The notes beneath the pieces are model-generated. The model worked only from the letters and a program-made list of their open reading frames with translations, had not been told where the DNA came from and searched no databases. A program made the translations under genes and the position numbers. Below, in pieces: positions 8,627 to 16,412 of a DNA stretch of 64,000 nt; the stretch's first letter is position 1; each line of letters starts with the position of its first letter. The stretch lies in the NCBI GenBank assembly GCA_051251645.1, contig JBPOEY010000001.1, forward strand, positions 1,364,001 through 1,428,000, written 5' to 3'. The stretch comes from Litorimonas sp051251645 (GTDB lineage Bacteria > Pseudomonadota > Alphaproteobacteria > Caulobacterales > Maricaulaceae).

Positions 8627-9393
8627 CTTTTTGAGTTCGAGCTATCGCGCAGCTTTACAAGCGTGTCGGCATGGGTCAGATCCGTGTGCAGCGGGGTTAC
8701 GGAAATGAAGCCGTCATAGATCGCGCGCAAGTCCGTGCCTTGATCCGGGTTCGATTTCTTCGCCCCATAGGTCAGCCAATAATAGTCACCGCCGCGCGGG
8801 TGGCCACGCTTGTCGATATGGCTCATGGCAAAATCGCGCTTGCCTTGGTGCGTAAACTGCACACCGCGCACATCATCAGGTTCAGTGTCCGGGAAATTGA
8901 CGTTCAGCACGACATCTGTGGGCCAGCCTTTGCCCAACAAATCGCGCACGACGCTCGCGCCATGCGCTTCTGCCGTTTCCCACGGCAGCGAGGTCGCCCC
9001 TTGAAAACCGCGCGCGAGGCTCAGTGCGATTGATGGCACACCCATCTGCATGCCTTGCAAGGCCCCGGCGACCGTGCCGGAAAAAGTCACGTCTTCGGCC
9101 AGGTTTTGTCCGCGATTAACGCCTGATAGAATGAGGTCTGGCGGATGATCGTTTAGCAAGTCCCGCATCGCCACAATAACGGAATCTGTTGGCGTGCCTG
9201 TCACAGAGTAAATGCGGTCATCAAGACGACGCAGCCGGACCGGATTATGCAAGCTGACCCCGCGAGAGGCCGCGGACTGCTCGCTTTCCGGCGCACAGAC
9301 CCAGACATCATCCGACAACTCGGCCGCAATTCGCCGCAGCACTTGCAACCCCGTTGCCCGAACACCGTCATCATTGGTCAGAAGAATTCTCAT
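8623..9393 (-). CDS. surE: 5'/3'-nucleotidase, survival protein
   Basis: Protein of 256 residues. SurE is a metal-dependent nucleoside monophosphate phosphatase induced in stationary phase. The N-terminal metal site LLTNDDGV (4-11), the SAASRGVSLH loop, VTGTPTDSV and LILSGVNRGQNLAEDVTFSGTV (metal-binding Asn and the TVGAA-like turn) are intact, as is the C-terminal TPLHTDLTH. It is first gene of the surE-pcm pair; its upstream side is the long non-coding interval 9394-9984, which must hold its promoter. Confidence 0.95.
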   Translation of the reverse strand: MRILLTNDDGVRATGLQVLRRIAAELSDDVWVCAPESEQSAASRGVSLHNPVRLRRLDDRIYSVTGTPTDSVIVAMRDLLNDHPPDLILSGVNRGQNLAEDVTFSGTVAGALQGMQMGVPSIALSLARGFQGATSLPWETAEAHGASVVRDLLGKGWPTDVVLNVNFPDTEPDDVRGVQFTHQGKRDFAMSHIDKRGHPRGGDYYWLTYGAKKSNPDQGTDLRAIYDGFISVTPLHTDLTHADTLVKLRDSSNSKR

Positions 9394-9984
9394 AGCGCGG
9401 CCCTATTCTGATTGGGGGGGAATTGGCAAGGAAGCGCGAGCACAGAGAACGGCTCTGTTCTCAAGACAGGCGCCCATGTCCCACCGCGCATCAAGGCGTC
9501 GGCAAACGAGCGTTTCGTGATCAAAAGTGACACGAGCGCGGGCGCTACCCCGTGACGGGTAGAGCAAAATAGAACCGATTTACACGAAGGCTAAGCCCGC
9601 GCGCTTAGTGGGCGCACCCGATCAAAACGCTGTGTCTACTAACGGCCCCGTGGGCACACGTCGGGAGAAGTTAGACGCACGCGGCGCTTTCGACGCCGCG
9701 TTCGCCTGCCTCGGGTTATGCAGGGGTGCACGACTTTGGCTTTCACCCAAGCCGCTCACGGCGCACTCATAACCCTCATCAGTCGCTTTGCCGGATGGAA
9801 CCGCGTGCGCCGCATTACCTCGCCCGCCGTCCAGTCCACCAAACCCCCGCCAGCATGAGAATAATGCCTCTCTCGTGTCCGAAGCGGGTGAGGGTAAATT
9901 GGCATGGGTTGGGGATGGGGTGGATCAATCTCTTTGGAATGCCGATTATGTTGAATTGAACATGAACGTAAGCGTGGACCCATC
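9394..9984. other. 591-bp gap with consecutive hairpins; candidate structured RNA
   Basis: No convincing coding frame on either strand. Instead there are hairpins at 9445-9462 (6-bp arms), 9545-9562 (6 bp), 9591-9608 (6 bp), a nested stem at 9639-9674 (CTAAC/GTTAG closing an inner 7-bp helix with loop GGCA) and 9679-9701 (perfect 8-bp arms). The interval lies between the pgsA stop and the surE start on the minus strand, so it also carries the surE promoter. I found no tag-peptide frame of tmRNA, no RNase P core and no SRP loop in either strand. It may be an unrecognised RNA gene, a repeat remnant, or both. Confidence 0.45.
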
Positions 9985-10611
9985 TTAATCCCGGATGGCA
10001 TCGCGCAAATAGAGCGTCCCAGTATAGACTGACAAAACCGCCGCCAGCCAGATAAGGGCCAACCCTGCGGAGCGAGAGACATGCACAATATCGGGGATCA
10101 AGGAATTGATCGGTAGATAAGCCCGCGCCAGCACCCACACGATCAGCACAGCAATACCGAGCAACTCACACGCGGTTTTCCATTTGGCCAGTTTTGTCGG
10201 TGACATAACGCGGCCTGTGAGCGCCGCATGTTCGCGCGCGCCGCTGACTAAAATATCACGGAAAATAATCGCCAGACCAGGCACCAAGAACAACCATTGC
10301 CCTTTGGACGCGATCATAAAGGCAATCAGGCAACCCGCGACGAGCAGCTTATCCGCGATGGGGTCGATCATCCGTCCAAAGCCGCTGACCACGCTCCAGC
10401 GTCGCGCCAAGAACCCGTCGAGCCAATCTGTGAACGCCGCGAGTGCAAAGAGTGGCCCGAGCACCATCATTTGCCCGAGAGGACTGCCCCAACCGAATTC
10501 GAGCGACAGAATTCCGATGATAAACACCGGGATCACAAGAATTCGCGACACGGTCAGCGCGTTGGGAACCCAATAGAGCGGATGGCGGGAAGAAAGGCTC
10601 AGATCAGTCAT
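9985..10611 (-). CDS. pgsA: CDP-diacylglycerol-glycerol-3-phosphate 3-phosphatidyltransferase
   Basis: Protein of 208 residues and about five membrane helices. It makes phosphatidylglycerol phosphate from CDP-diacylglycerol and glycerol 3-phosphate in the inner membrane. The CDP-alcohol phosphatidyltransferase signature is complete: Asp, Asp-Gly, Ala-Arg, Gly, Asp and Asp in TDWLDGFLARRW through GRMIDPIADKLL. NALTVSRI at the N-terminus is also typical. It overlaps the preceding divergent family member by 8 bp, so the two are translationally linked. GpsA, which supplies the substrate, is encoded nearby on the other strand. Confidence 0.93.
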   Translation of the reverse strand: MTDLSLSSRHPLYWVPNALTVSRILVIPVFIIGILSLEFGWGSPLGQMMVLGPLFALAAFTDWLDGFLARRWSVVSGFGRMIDPIADKLLVAGCLIAFMIASKGQWLFLVPGLAIIFRDILVSGAREHAALTGRVMSPTKLAKWKTACELLGIAVLIVWVLARAYLPINSLIPDIVHVSRSAGLALIWLAAVLSVYTGTLYLRDAIRD

Positions 10612-11275
10612 TATGTGTCGCCACCCTATCGCGTTTGAACGTCAGAATTTTATAGGCCGAGATCAGCGAGAACAGTGCGGCGAGCCATAAGCAAGCCTGT
10701 CCGATGATCCAGATCAGCGGCGAGCCCGCGCTATAAACGTCCATCATCCGGTCCTCACCCGCCCGGACCCGGTCAAATAATTGCGTCAGCCACGGCGACC
10801 CGACGAGCAGCGTTGTGCCGAGCATCGCGAAGGCGACCTTCGCATTCGAGATCGGATTATCCGGCCAGCCATACCGCGACAACTCAAACCCTTTGAGTAA
10901 ACCGACAAGCATTTCGCGTCCGATCAACACGAAAACGGGCCCATAAAAGGCCCAATGCATGAGGCCATTGCGGTAGAGAACAATCGTCAGCGCGATCAGC
11001 GCTCCCACAATCAAAACCGTATCCGCAATATCGTCGAGGTAGCCATAACGGCGCAGCACGCTGCGCGAAGCGCCGCCAAAGTAATCATCGAAAATATCGG
11101 TCAAGGCGGCGACTATAAATAAAACGCTAGCAAGAATCGCAACTTGCGGATCCGGCCATTGCCACAGAATTAACGCCATAATGACGGGGGTCACAGCAAA
11201 GCGGACCAGCGTCAGTCCATCAGCGAAAGCCCCGCCTCCGCCGCCCGGTTTAAGTGTATCGTTTTTATCATTCAT
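10604..11275 (-). CDS. Divergent CDP-alcohol phosphatidyltransferase-like membrane protein
   Basis: About 223 residues with several hydrophobic helices and a region aligning with the CDP-alcohol phosphatidyltransferase signature. All four metal-binding Asp are kept at the right spacing (positions 1, 4, 22 and 26 of the motif in DIFDDYFGGASR and YLDDIADT). However, the Gly after the second Asp is Asp, the Ala-Arg pair is Gly-Gly and the later Gly is Tyr. The alcohol acceptor is therefore unknown and activity is uncertain. The start is ATG 11275 (alternative ATG 11287), inside the end of uvrC. It overlaps pgsA at its 3' end. A glycine-rich linker (GGGGG) precedes the first helix. Confidence 0.7.
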   Translation of the reverse strand: MNDKNDTLKPGGGGGAFADGLTLVRFAVTPVIMALILWQWPDPQVAILASVLFIVAALTDIFDDYFGGASRSVLRRYGYLDDIADTVLIVGALIALTIVLYRNGLMHWAFYGPVFVLIGREMLVGLLKGFELSRYGWPDNPISNAKVAFAMLGTTLLVGSPWLTQLFDRVRAGEDRMMDVYSAGSPLIWIIGQACLWLAALFSLISAYKILTFKRDRVATHND

Positions 11276-13160
11276 GGAAATAGTCATGTATTTGCTGTGC
11301 CAGTTTTCCGCTGACACCCTCCACTCCGGATAGTTCTTCCAACGCCGCATTCTTCACGGCTTTTGCCGAGCCGAAATGCGCGAGAAGCGCACGTTTTCGG
11401 CCAGGCCCTACCCCGGGGATACCATCCAACGGGTTAGATTTCATATCTTTCTTTCGGCGGGCGCGATGCGTGCCAATGGCAAAGCGGTGCGCCTCATCCC
11501 GTAAGCGCTGTAAATAATACATCGCCGGGCTGCGCGGCGGCAAGGTGAACGGGTCGCGGGCGTTCATATAAAACGTCTCGCGCCCAGCATTCCGGTCCGG
11601 ACCCTTCGCAATCGCAACCAAGGTGATCCGACCGAGTATGCCCATTTCGTCCAGCACCCCCGTCACCGCGGAGAGCTGCCCCTTCCCGCCATCAATGAGC
11701 ACCAAGTCTGGCCATTCGAGCGTGTCGTCTTTGACCAGCCGGGAAAAGCGCCGGCGCAGCACTTCGCGCATCATACCAAAATCATCATTGGTGATGGTCG
11801 CGTCTTGAATGTTGAAGGTGCGGTAGTCGCGTTTGCGAAAGCCCTCGGGTCCCGCCACAATGAACGCCCCAATCGCATTGGTGCCTTGGTTATGACTGTT
11901 ATCGTAAACTTCGATGCGGTTCGGCGGTTCTTCCATACCGAAGATTTCGCAGACTTCGCCGAGGAGTTTGGCTTGGTTTTGCGTCTCAGCGAGACGCCGA
12001 CCGAGCGCCTCTTGGGCATTGCGCTGTGCCGTATCGAGCAGCTTTCTCTTTTCGCCCCGCTGCGGCACTGAAATGTGGATTTTGCGGTCGGCCCGTTCCG
12101 ACAGCGCCCGTTCAATCAAATCGAGACTCGGCAAATCGTGAGAGATGAAGATCTCTTTCGGAATCGGTTTATCTGTATAAAATTGGGCGATGAACGCATC
12201 GAGCACGTCTTGCGGACCATGGTCTTTGTCATGACGCGGAAAATGAGCACTATTGCCCCAGTTCTGCCCCGCGCGGAAAAAGAACACTTGCACGCAACTC
12301 TGCCCGCCTGCCGTATGCACCGCGATGACATCGCCGTCGCTAAAGGTCTGTGGGTTGATCTTACCGAGATTACTATTGTTGATTTTGGCCAACGCACGGA
12401 GGCGATCGCGCAGTTCTGCCGCCTTTTCGAAATTCATCGCTTTGGACGCCGTTTCCATATCCGCCTGCAACCGTTGGCGCAGGTTATCGGATCGCCCTTT
12501 GAGAAAATCCTCCGCATCGGTGACCAACTTGCCGTAATCCTCCAACCCGATCACGCCCGTACAGGGCGCAGAACAGCGTTTAATTTGATGTTGGAGGCAC
12601 GGCCGGGAGCGCGATTCATAAATACTGTCAGAGCAATTTCGCAGCTTAAAGGCACGTTGCAGCGTATCGAGTGTACGGTTGACGGCGCCCGCACTCGCGA
12701 ACGGGCCGTAATAGTCGCCTTTGATTTTGCGCGCGCCGCGATGTTTGACGACCTGCGCGGCCGGATGGGTTTTCCGCACGAGGATATAGGGAAAGCTCTT
12801 ATCGTCGCGCAGCAGGATATTATAACGCGGCTTGAGTTTCTTGATGAGCTGCGCTTCGAGTAACAGCGCCTCGACTTCGCTCTCAGTCACGACAAATTCC
12901 ATATTCGTCGTCGCGCGGATCATGCGACGGAGCCGCGTCGGATGACGATCATATTTCGTGTAGGCAGAGACCCGCTTCTTCAGATCCTTCGCTTTGCCGA
13001 CATAGAGCACGGTGCCGTGCTCATCTGTCATGCGGTAGACGCCCGGCTTATTCGGCAGACGTTTAACGTAATGTTTGATCCGGTCGGGCCCAAATTCACC
13101 TTTGCCACGCCGACGGGCGGGCAGCGCTTTCGGTGATGATGTCGATTCGTGCGGGTTCAC
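11268..13160 (-). CDS. uvrC: Excinuclease ABC subunit C
   Basis: Protein of 630 residues with the full UvrC order: GIY-YIG nuclease domain for the 3' incision (about 35-115; GVYRMTDEHGTVLYVGKAKDLKKRV), UvrB-binding UVR motif (about 225-260), RNase H-like domain for the 5' incision (about 400-560; RIEVYDNSHNQG and DLVLIDGGKGQL) and C-terminal helix-hairpin-helix pair (about 585-627). Acts in nucleotide excision repair with UvrA and UvrB. It starts 9 bp after the DUF2237 gene and overlaps the next gene, so it belongs to the long minus-strand run. Confidence 0.96.
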   Translation of the reverse strand: MNPHESTSSPKALPARRRGKGEFGPDRIKHYVKRLPNKPGVYRMTDEHGTVLYVGKAKDLKKRVSAYTKYDRHPTRLRRMIRATTNMEFVVTESEVEALLLEAQLIKKLKPRYNILLRDDKSFPYILVRKTHPAAQVVKHRGARKIKGDYYGPFASAGAVNRTLDTLQRAFKLRNCSDSIYESRSRPCLQHQIKRCSAPCTGVIGLEDYGKLVTDAEDFLKGRSDNLRQRLQADMETASKAMNFEKAAELRDRLRALAKINNSNLGKINPQTFSDGDVIAVHTAGGQSCVQVFFFRAGQNWGNSAHFPRHDKDHGPQDVLDAFIAQFYTDKPIPKEIFISHDLPSLDLIERALSERADRKIHISVPQRGEKRKLLDTAQRNAQEALGRRLAETQNQAKLLGEVCEIFGMEEPPNRIEVYDNSHNQGTNAIGAFIVAGPEGFRKRDYRTFNIQDATITNDDFGMMREVLRRRFSRLVKDDTLEWPDLVLIDGGKGQLSAVTGVLDEMGILGRITLVAIAKGPDRNAGRETFYMNARDPFTLPPRSPAMYYLQRLRDEAHRFAIGTHRARRKKDMKSNPLDGIPGVGPGRKRALLAHFGSAKAVKNAALEELSGVEGVSGKLAQQIHDYFHE

Positions 13161-13169
13161 ACACCCTAG

Positions 13170-13553
13170 CTAAGTGTCCGACGACTCCACTGCAAACGCT
13201 CTCAGTGTAGAAAGTGTCACGCGCTCCAACGCAATCTGGTGCGTCGCCTCTAAAATGACCTGTGGCGCGCATCCCGCCTTATGCGCGTCGCGCCACCGCT
13301 CAAGACACAGACACCAGCGGTCGCCCGCCTTTAAACCGGGAAACCGGAATTCAGGGCGCGGCGTGGACAGATCGTTTCCTTGCGCCTTAGAATAGCGGAG
13401 AAATTCATCCGTCATTACCGCGCAGACAATATGACGCCCACGATCAGAAGGTCCTGTCTCGCAACAGCCATCGCGAAAATATCCTGTCATCGGTGCCGTT
13501 GAACACGCCTGTAACGGCGTATCGATGACATTGAGTGAGGGCGAGGTCGTCAC
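13170..13553 (-). CDS. DUF2237 family protein
   Basis: Protein of 127 residues that closely fits the DUF2237 family: TGYFRDGCCETGPSDRG, VCAVMTDEFL, a GNDLSTPRPEFRFPGL segment and GDRWCLCLERW, then APQVILEATH. The paired cysteines (Cys-Cys and Cys-Leu-Cys) and conserved acidic residues suggest a metal or redox site, but no function is established for the family. Its start overlaps the folB stop (ATGA), and uvrC begins 9 bp after it. Being coupled to folB may hint at a pterin link; that is inference from position only. Confidence 0.85.
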   Translation of the reverse strand: MTTSPSLNVIDTPLQACSTAPMTGYFRDGCCETGPSDRGRHIVCAVMTDEFLRYSKAQGNDLSTPRPEFRFPGLKAGDRWCLCLERWRDAHKAGCAPQVILEATHQIALERVTLSTLRAFAVESSDT

Positions 13554-13951
13554 CGTGTTTTGACTACTTCCACGCCGGCTAAATCGGCTTTCAACAGCGC
13601 CTGAGGTTTGGCAATAGAGACGGCGACGCGCTGCACGCGGGCATCCGCCGAGAGCGCCCAGTCAGCGATGCGCTCCGCCAAAGTTTCAACCAATTGCACA
13701 TGGGCTTCGAGGGCCAGTTCTTCTGCCTTTTCCGCGACGAGCCCATAATCGAGCGTTTCATGGAGGCGATCATCTTTGGGTAAGTCCATGCCGCCCATAT
13801 CAAGCTCAATATCGATAATAACGGGCTGGGTTTGTTCATGCTCGTGCGGGTGAACGCCGATACTGGCTTGGATCAGCAGGCCGCGCACGAAAATACGGGT
13901 TGAGGCAACGGGCTTGCGGCCAAGGCGGCGTAATATGGGACGGCTATTCAT
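13550..13951 (-). CDS. folB: Dihydroneopterin aldolase family (FolB)
   Basis: Protein of 133 residues. FolB cleaves or epimerises 7,8-dihydroneopterin in folate synthesis and works as an octamer. The usual segments are seen: IFVRGLLIQASIGVHPHEHEQTQPVIIDIEL, the tetrahydropterin-site region LHETLDYGLVAEKAEEL, and LVETLAERIAD with the pterin-anchoring Glu. The homologous FolX epimerase of the monapterin branch has the same fold and cannot be excluded. It overlaps the SDR gene upstream by 8 bp and DUF2237 downstream by 4, inside a QueD-like/SDR/FolB set. Confidence 0.88.
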   Translation of the reverse strand: MNSRPILRRLGRKPVASTRIFVRGLLIQASIGVHPHEHEQTQPVIIDIELDMGGMDLPKDDRLHETLDYGLVAEKAEELALEAHVQLVETLAERIADWALSADARVQRVAVSIAKPQALLKADLAGVEVVKTR

Positions 13952-14684
13952 GATCAGGTCCCCATTCGGTCATTGGCTCTTCGAACATCAGATGCTGCCC
14001 GCCATCGACAGCGATCATCTGCCCTGTGACCGAGGTCGCGTCTAAAAGATAGCGCACAGCATTGATAATTTGTTCGGGCGGCGAGCCATTGCCGAGCAGC
14101 GTCAGGCGCTTTTCACGCTCAAAGTTATCAACGGATTGGGTGTGGTTGCGCAAGGTTGGGCCGGGGCCAACAGCATTCACGCGCACGTCTGGCGCGAATG
14201 CCTGCGCCATTGTCTTTGTCGCCCAATAGAGCCCCGCCTTGGCCACACCATAGGTAAAGAAATTAGGCTCAGGCCGCAGGACGCGTTGATCAACCATATT
14301 GATAATACAGCCCTGCCCCGGTGCCTGCGCGGCGAAATCCCGTGATAATGCCAATGGCGCGCGCAAATTAACGTCCAAGTGATGATCAAATGTGCCGTTG
14401 GTGAAGTCTTCAGCCTGATCCGGATCGAAGGTCGACGCATTATTGATGAGGGCGTGAATGGGGCTCCCCAGCGCATGTCGCGCCTTGTCGATGAGCCCAG
14501 CAACATCGCCCGGAACCATCAAATTCGCTTTGACAGCAACGCCGCTAATCTCCGCCGCTAGGGTCTCTGCAGGGCCTGATGAGGTGCGGTAATGCACACA
14601 GACTTTCCAGCCGTCTGCCGCCAAGGCGCGCGCGATATGGGCGCCAATGCGCGCGGCGCCACCCGTGATTAAAACGGTTTTCAT
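13944..14684 (-). CDS. Pteridine reductase-like short-chain dehydrogenase
   Basis: Protein of 246 residues with the SDR fold. The cofactor loop is TGGAARIG (7-14), with Arg where ordinary SDRs have Gly, as in PTR1 and FolM, and HYRTSS (31-36) suggests NADPH. The catalytic Tyr145 and Lys149 are present, and the usual catalytic Ser is replaced by Asp132, 13 residues before the Tyr, which is the spacing of Leishmania PTR1 (Asp181, Tyr194, Lys198). It therefore probably reduces a dihydropterin or dihydrofolate. The position between a QueD-like gene and folB supports that. Substrate not proven. Confidence 0.8.
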   Translation of the reverse strand: MKTVLITGGAARIGAHIARALAADGWKVCVHYRTSSGPAETLAAEISGVAVKANLMVPGDVAGLIDKARHALGSPIHALINNASTFDPDQAEDFTNGTFDHHLDVNLRAPLALSRDFAAQAPGQGCIINMVDQRVLRPEPNFFTYGVAKAGLYWATKTMAQAFAPDVRVNAVGPGPTLRNHTQSVDNFEREKRLTLLGNGSPPEQIINAVRYLLDATSVTGQMIAVDGGQHLMFEEPMTEWGPDHE

Positions 14685-14697
14685 GCGGTCCTAACTC

Positions 14698-15063
14698 TCA
14701 TTCGGCCCAGACTCTGGCGCGTTCGCCGCACGATGGACGGCCAACTTCGACGCAGTGTAACCCGTCAAGACGCGGGGCAAGCCGTTCGAAAATCCACACC
14801 GCAATCTGTTCGAGCGCAGGTTGTTCTAATCCTTCGACCTCATTGAGTAGGCTGTGATCCAACGGCTCGACCACCTCTTTAATGATCTGTTCGATCTTCC
14901 AAAGATCCCGGACCCAGCCTTTTTCTGCCTGCGCGTGACCGCGCAACGTTACCCGGCCCGAAAAACTATGGCCGTGGACTTTTTTGAAAAGGTCATTGGC
15001 ATCGGCATGGCCGAAATAGTGCGCCGCTTCGAACTGAAAGTCTTTTTCAATTTCGAACAACAT
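14698..15063 (-). CDS. QueD/PTPS-family pterin enzyme lacking the catalytic Cys
   Basis: Protein of 121 residues of the 6-pyruvoyl-tetrahydropterin synthase/6-carboxy-tetrahydropterin synthase family. The zinc ligands are present (His15, and His30/His32 of HGHSF), as are GWVRDLWKIEQ, the catalytic His of LDH (His70) and RPSCGE near the end. The catalytic Cys four residues before HGH (Cys27 in E. coli QueD) is Phe26, and the Glu used instead in PTPS-III enzymes (three before HGH) is Lys27. It may act in queuosine synthesis with the queC-queE pair at 38-39 kb, but it lies with folB and a pteridine-reductase-like gene. ATG 15063 gives the normal N-terminus. Confidence 0.75.
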   Translation of the reverse strand: MLFEIEKDFQFEAAHYFGHADANDLFKKVHGHSFSGRVTLRGHAQAEKGWVRDLWKIEQIIKEVVEPLDHSLLNEVEGLEQPALEQIAVWIFERLAPRLDGLHCVEVGRPSCGERARVWAE

Positions 15064-15070
15064 GGCCGTG

Positions 15071-16045
15071 TCACTTAAAGCCGAAAACGACGGCGAGCAT
15101 GTAAAGGATGTAAGCCAAGACAAAAATCGCTCCGGTTTTGCGGCCGATCGGCTTACGCGTCATGACAAACATCATCAGAACGATCGTCGCGATTAACATC
15201 ACCCACAAATCGAATTTAAAAAGATTGTCTTCGAAGTAAACAGGTCCGGCCAATCCCGCAGCGCCCATGACGGCGAAAATATTGAAAACGTTGGAGCCGA
15301 GGACGTTACCAATGGCGACTTCAGAGTGGCCACGCAATGTGGCGACAATGACCGTCGTTATTTCGGGGAGCGATGTGCCGATGGCGACAATGGTCAGTCC
15401 GATAATCGTTTCCGATACGCCTAAGCCCGAGGCCAAAACGACCGCGTTATTGACGATCAATTCCCCGCCCAAAAACAAGCCAATCAATCCGGCAACCACA
15501 TAGACAATATCCAAAAAGACGGATTTTGGCAGGCCACTTTTGCCTTCTTCGATTTCGGCCATTTCTTCTAAAATAGACTCGTCAACGCCCGCACGGGCCA
15601 ACATGGCCATCCAAATGAGGTAGATCACGATGCCCGCGAACAGGATCCCCCCTTGCCACCAAATCAACGGATTACCGAGAAAGGCGAGGACAATAAATAA
15701 GACGGTTGCGACGACGCACACGAATGTATTGCGAGCGACACCACTTAAATTCGTTGGGATCGCCATAATCAGCGCGGGCAAGCCAAGCGCTAACAGCACA
15801 TTGGCAATATTCGAGCCGACGACATTACCCGCGGCCATATTGCCGACACCGTCGAGCACCGCGCCGACGCTCACAACGAGTTCTGGCGCTGACGTGCCAA
15901 AGGCGACAATCGTCAGACCGACAATCAGTGCTGGAACACCCCAATGGCGGGCCAAAGCCGCAGCCCCGCGCACGAGCACGTCCCCCGCCACCACAAGGAT
16001 GATGAGACCAAAAATCAGTAACAGAATGGGGGCGAGCAACGCCAC
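15071..16045 (-). CDS. Sodium/calcium exchanger, CaxA/YrbG type
   Basis: Protein of 324 residues and about ten membrane helices arranged as two inverted halves. Each half has the ion-binding alpha repeat: GTSAPELVVSVGA (about 50-62) with Asn-rich GNVVGSNIANVLLALG, and GTSLPEITTVIVA (about 208-220) with GNVLGSNVFNIFAV. It exchanges Ca2+ for Na+ across the inner membrane. An acidic cytoplasmic loop (about 152-170) separates the halves. The start is GTG 16045, 13 bp behind a 43-residue membrane protein, and the QueD-like gene follows 7 bp after its stop, so all are probably one transcript. Confidence 0.92.
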   Translation of the reverse strand: MALLAPILLLIFGLIILVVAGDVLVRGAAALARHWGVPALIVGLTIVAFGTSAPELVVSVGAVLDGVGNMAAGNVVGSNIANVLLALGLPALIMAIPTNLSGVARNTFVCVVATVLFIVLAFLGNPLIWWQGGILFAGIVIYLIWMAMLARAGVDESILEEMAEIEEGKSGLPKSVFLDIVYVVAGLIGLFLGGELIVNNAVVLASGLGVSETIIGLTIVAIGTSLPEITTVIVATLRGHSEVAIGNVLGSNVFNIFAVMGAAGLAGPVYFEDNLFKFDLWVMLIATIVLMMFVMTRKPIGRKTGAIFVLAYILYMLAVVFGFK

Positions 16046-16058
16046 GGTAACTTAAGTC

Positions 16059-16190
16059 CTAATCGATCCGCTTCTTGTCGATGTAATTTAACACGGCAAA
16101 AACGCCAAAAATCATGATGAACGCCAGCAAAGCCGGATCAATGGTGAAAAGGCCGAAAACGCTTACGCCCGCTTGAATAAGGTTGGCCAT
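16059..16190 (-). CDS. 43-residue single-helix membrane protein
   Basis: Small open frame with a good ribosome site (GAGGATG, 6 bases before ATG 16190). It encodes 43 residues with one hydrophobic helix (about 20-36: PALLAFIMIFGVFAVL) and a polar, basic end NYIDKKRID. It ends 13 bp before the Na+/Ca2+ exchanger on the same strand, so it looks like the first gene of that transcript and could be a small partner of the exchanger. No family is recognised and conservation is untested, but the SD site, hydrophobic helix and positive-inside tail argue that it is real. Confidence 0.6.
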   Translation of the reverse strand: MANLIQAGVSVFGLFTIDPALLAFIMIFGVFAVLNYIDKKRID

Positions 16191-16412
16191 GGGAACATCC
16201 TCTGAAAATCAAATAGCCGCTCAGATAGCAATCCTGACGCGGACGAAACTCTATACTCAGCGCGCCAATAGCGAACGCCCCGCCCTTCGCCAATAGCTGA
16301 ATGCGCTTGTATAGACGAAGGATTGATTTGATTTAATATGCGGCGCGACGAAACTTTTCTTGGCGTAGCACGTTACACATCATAACAGGGCGCTACCTTT
16401 TAGGAGAAAACG

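Noticed and set aside
9480..9560. Possible permuted tmRNA in the gap (a GCAAACGAG start as in ANDN-type tags)
   Set aside because: The frame runs 17 codons and ends in Thr-Pro, not the usual Ala-Ala or Val-Ala-Ala; no tRNA-like T arm is found. It is kept only as an open question for the whole interval.
9726..9959. Frame of 77 codons in the non-coding gap
   Set aside because: No ribosome site, odd composition (His/Arg/Pro-rich), and it overlaps the stem-loop region; no coding signal.
12075..12863. Long plus-strand frame of 262 codons opposite uvrC
   Set aside because: It lies entirely inside uvrC on the other strand, has no ribosome site and no family pattern.
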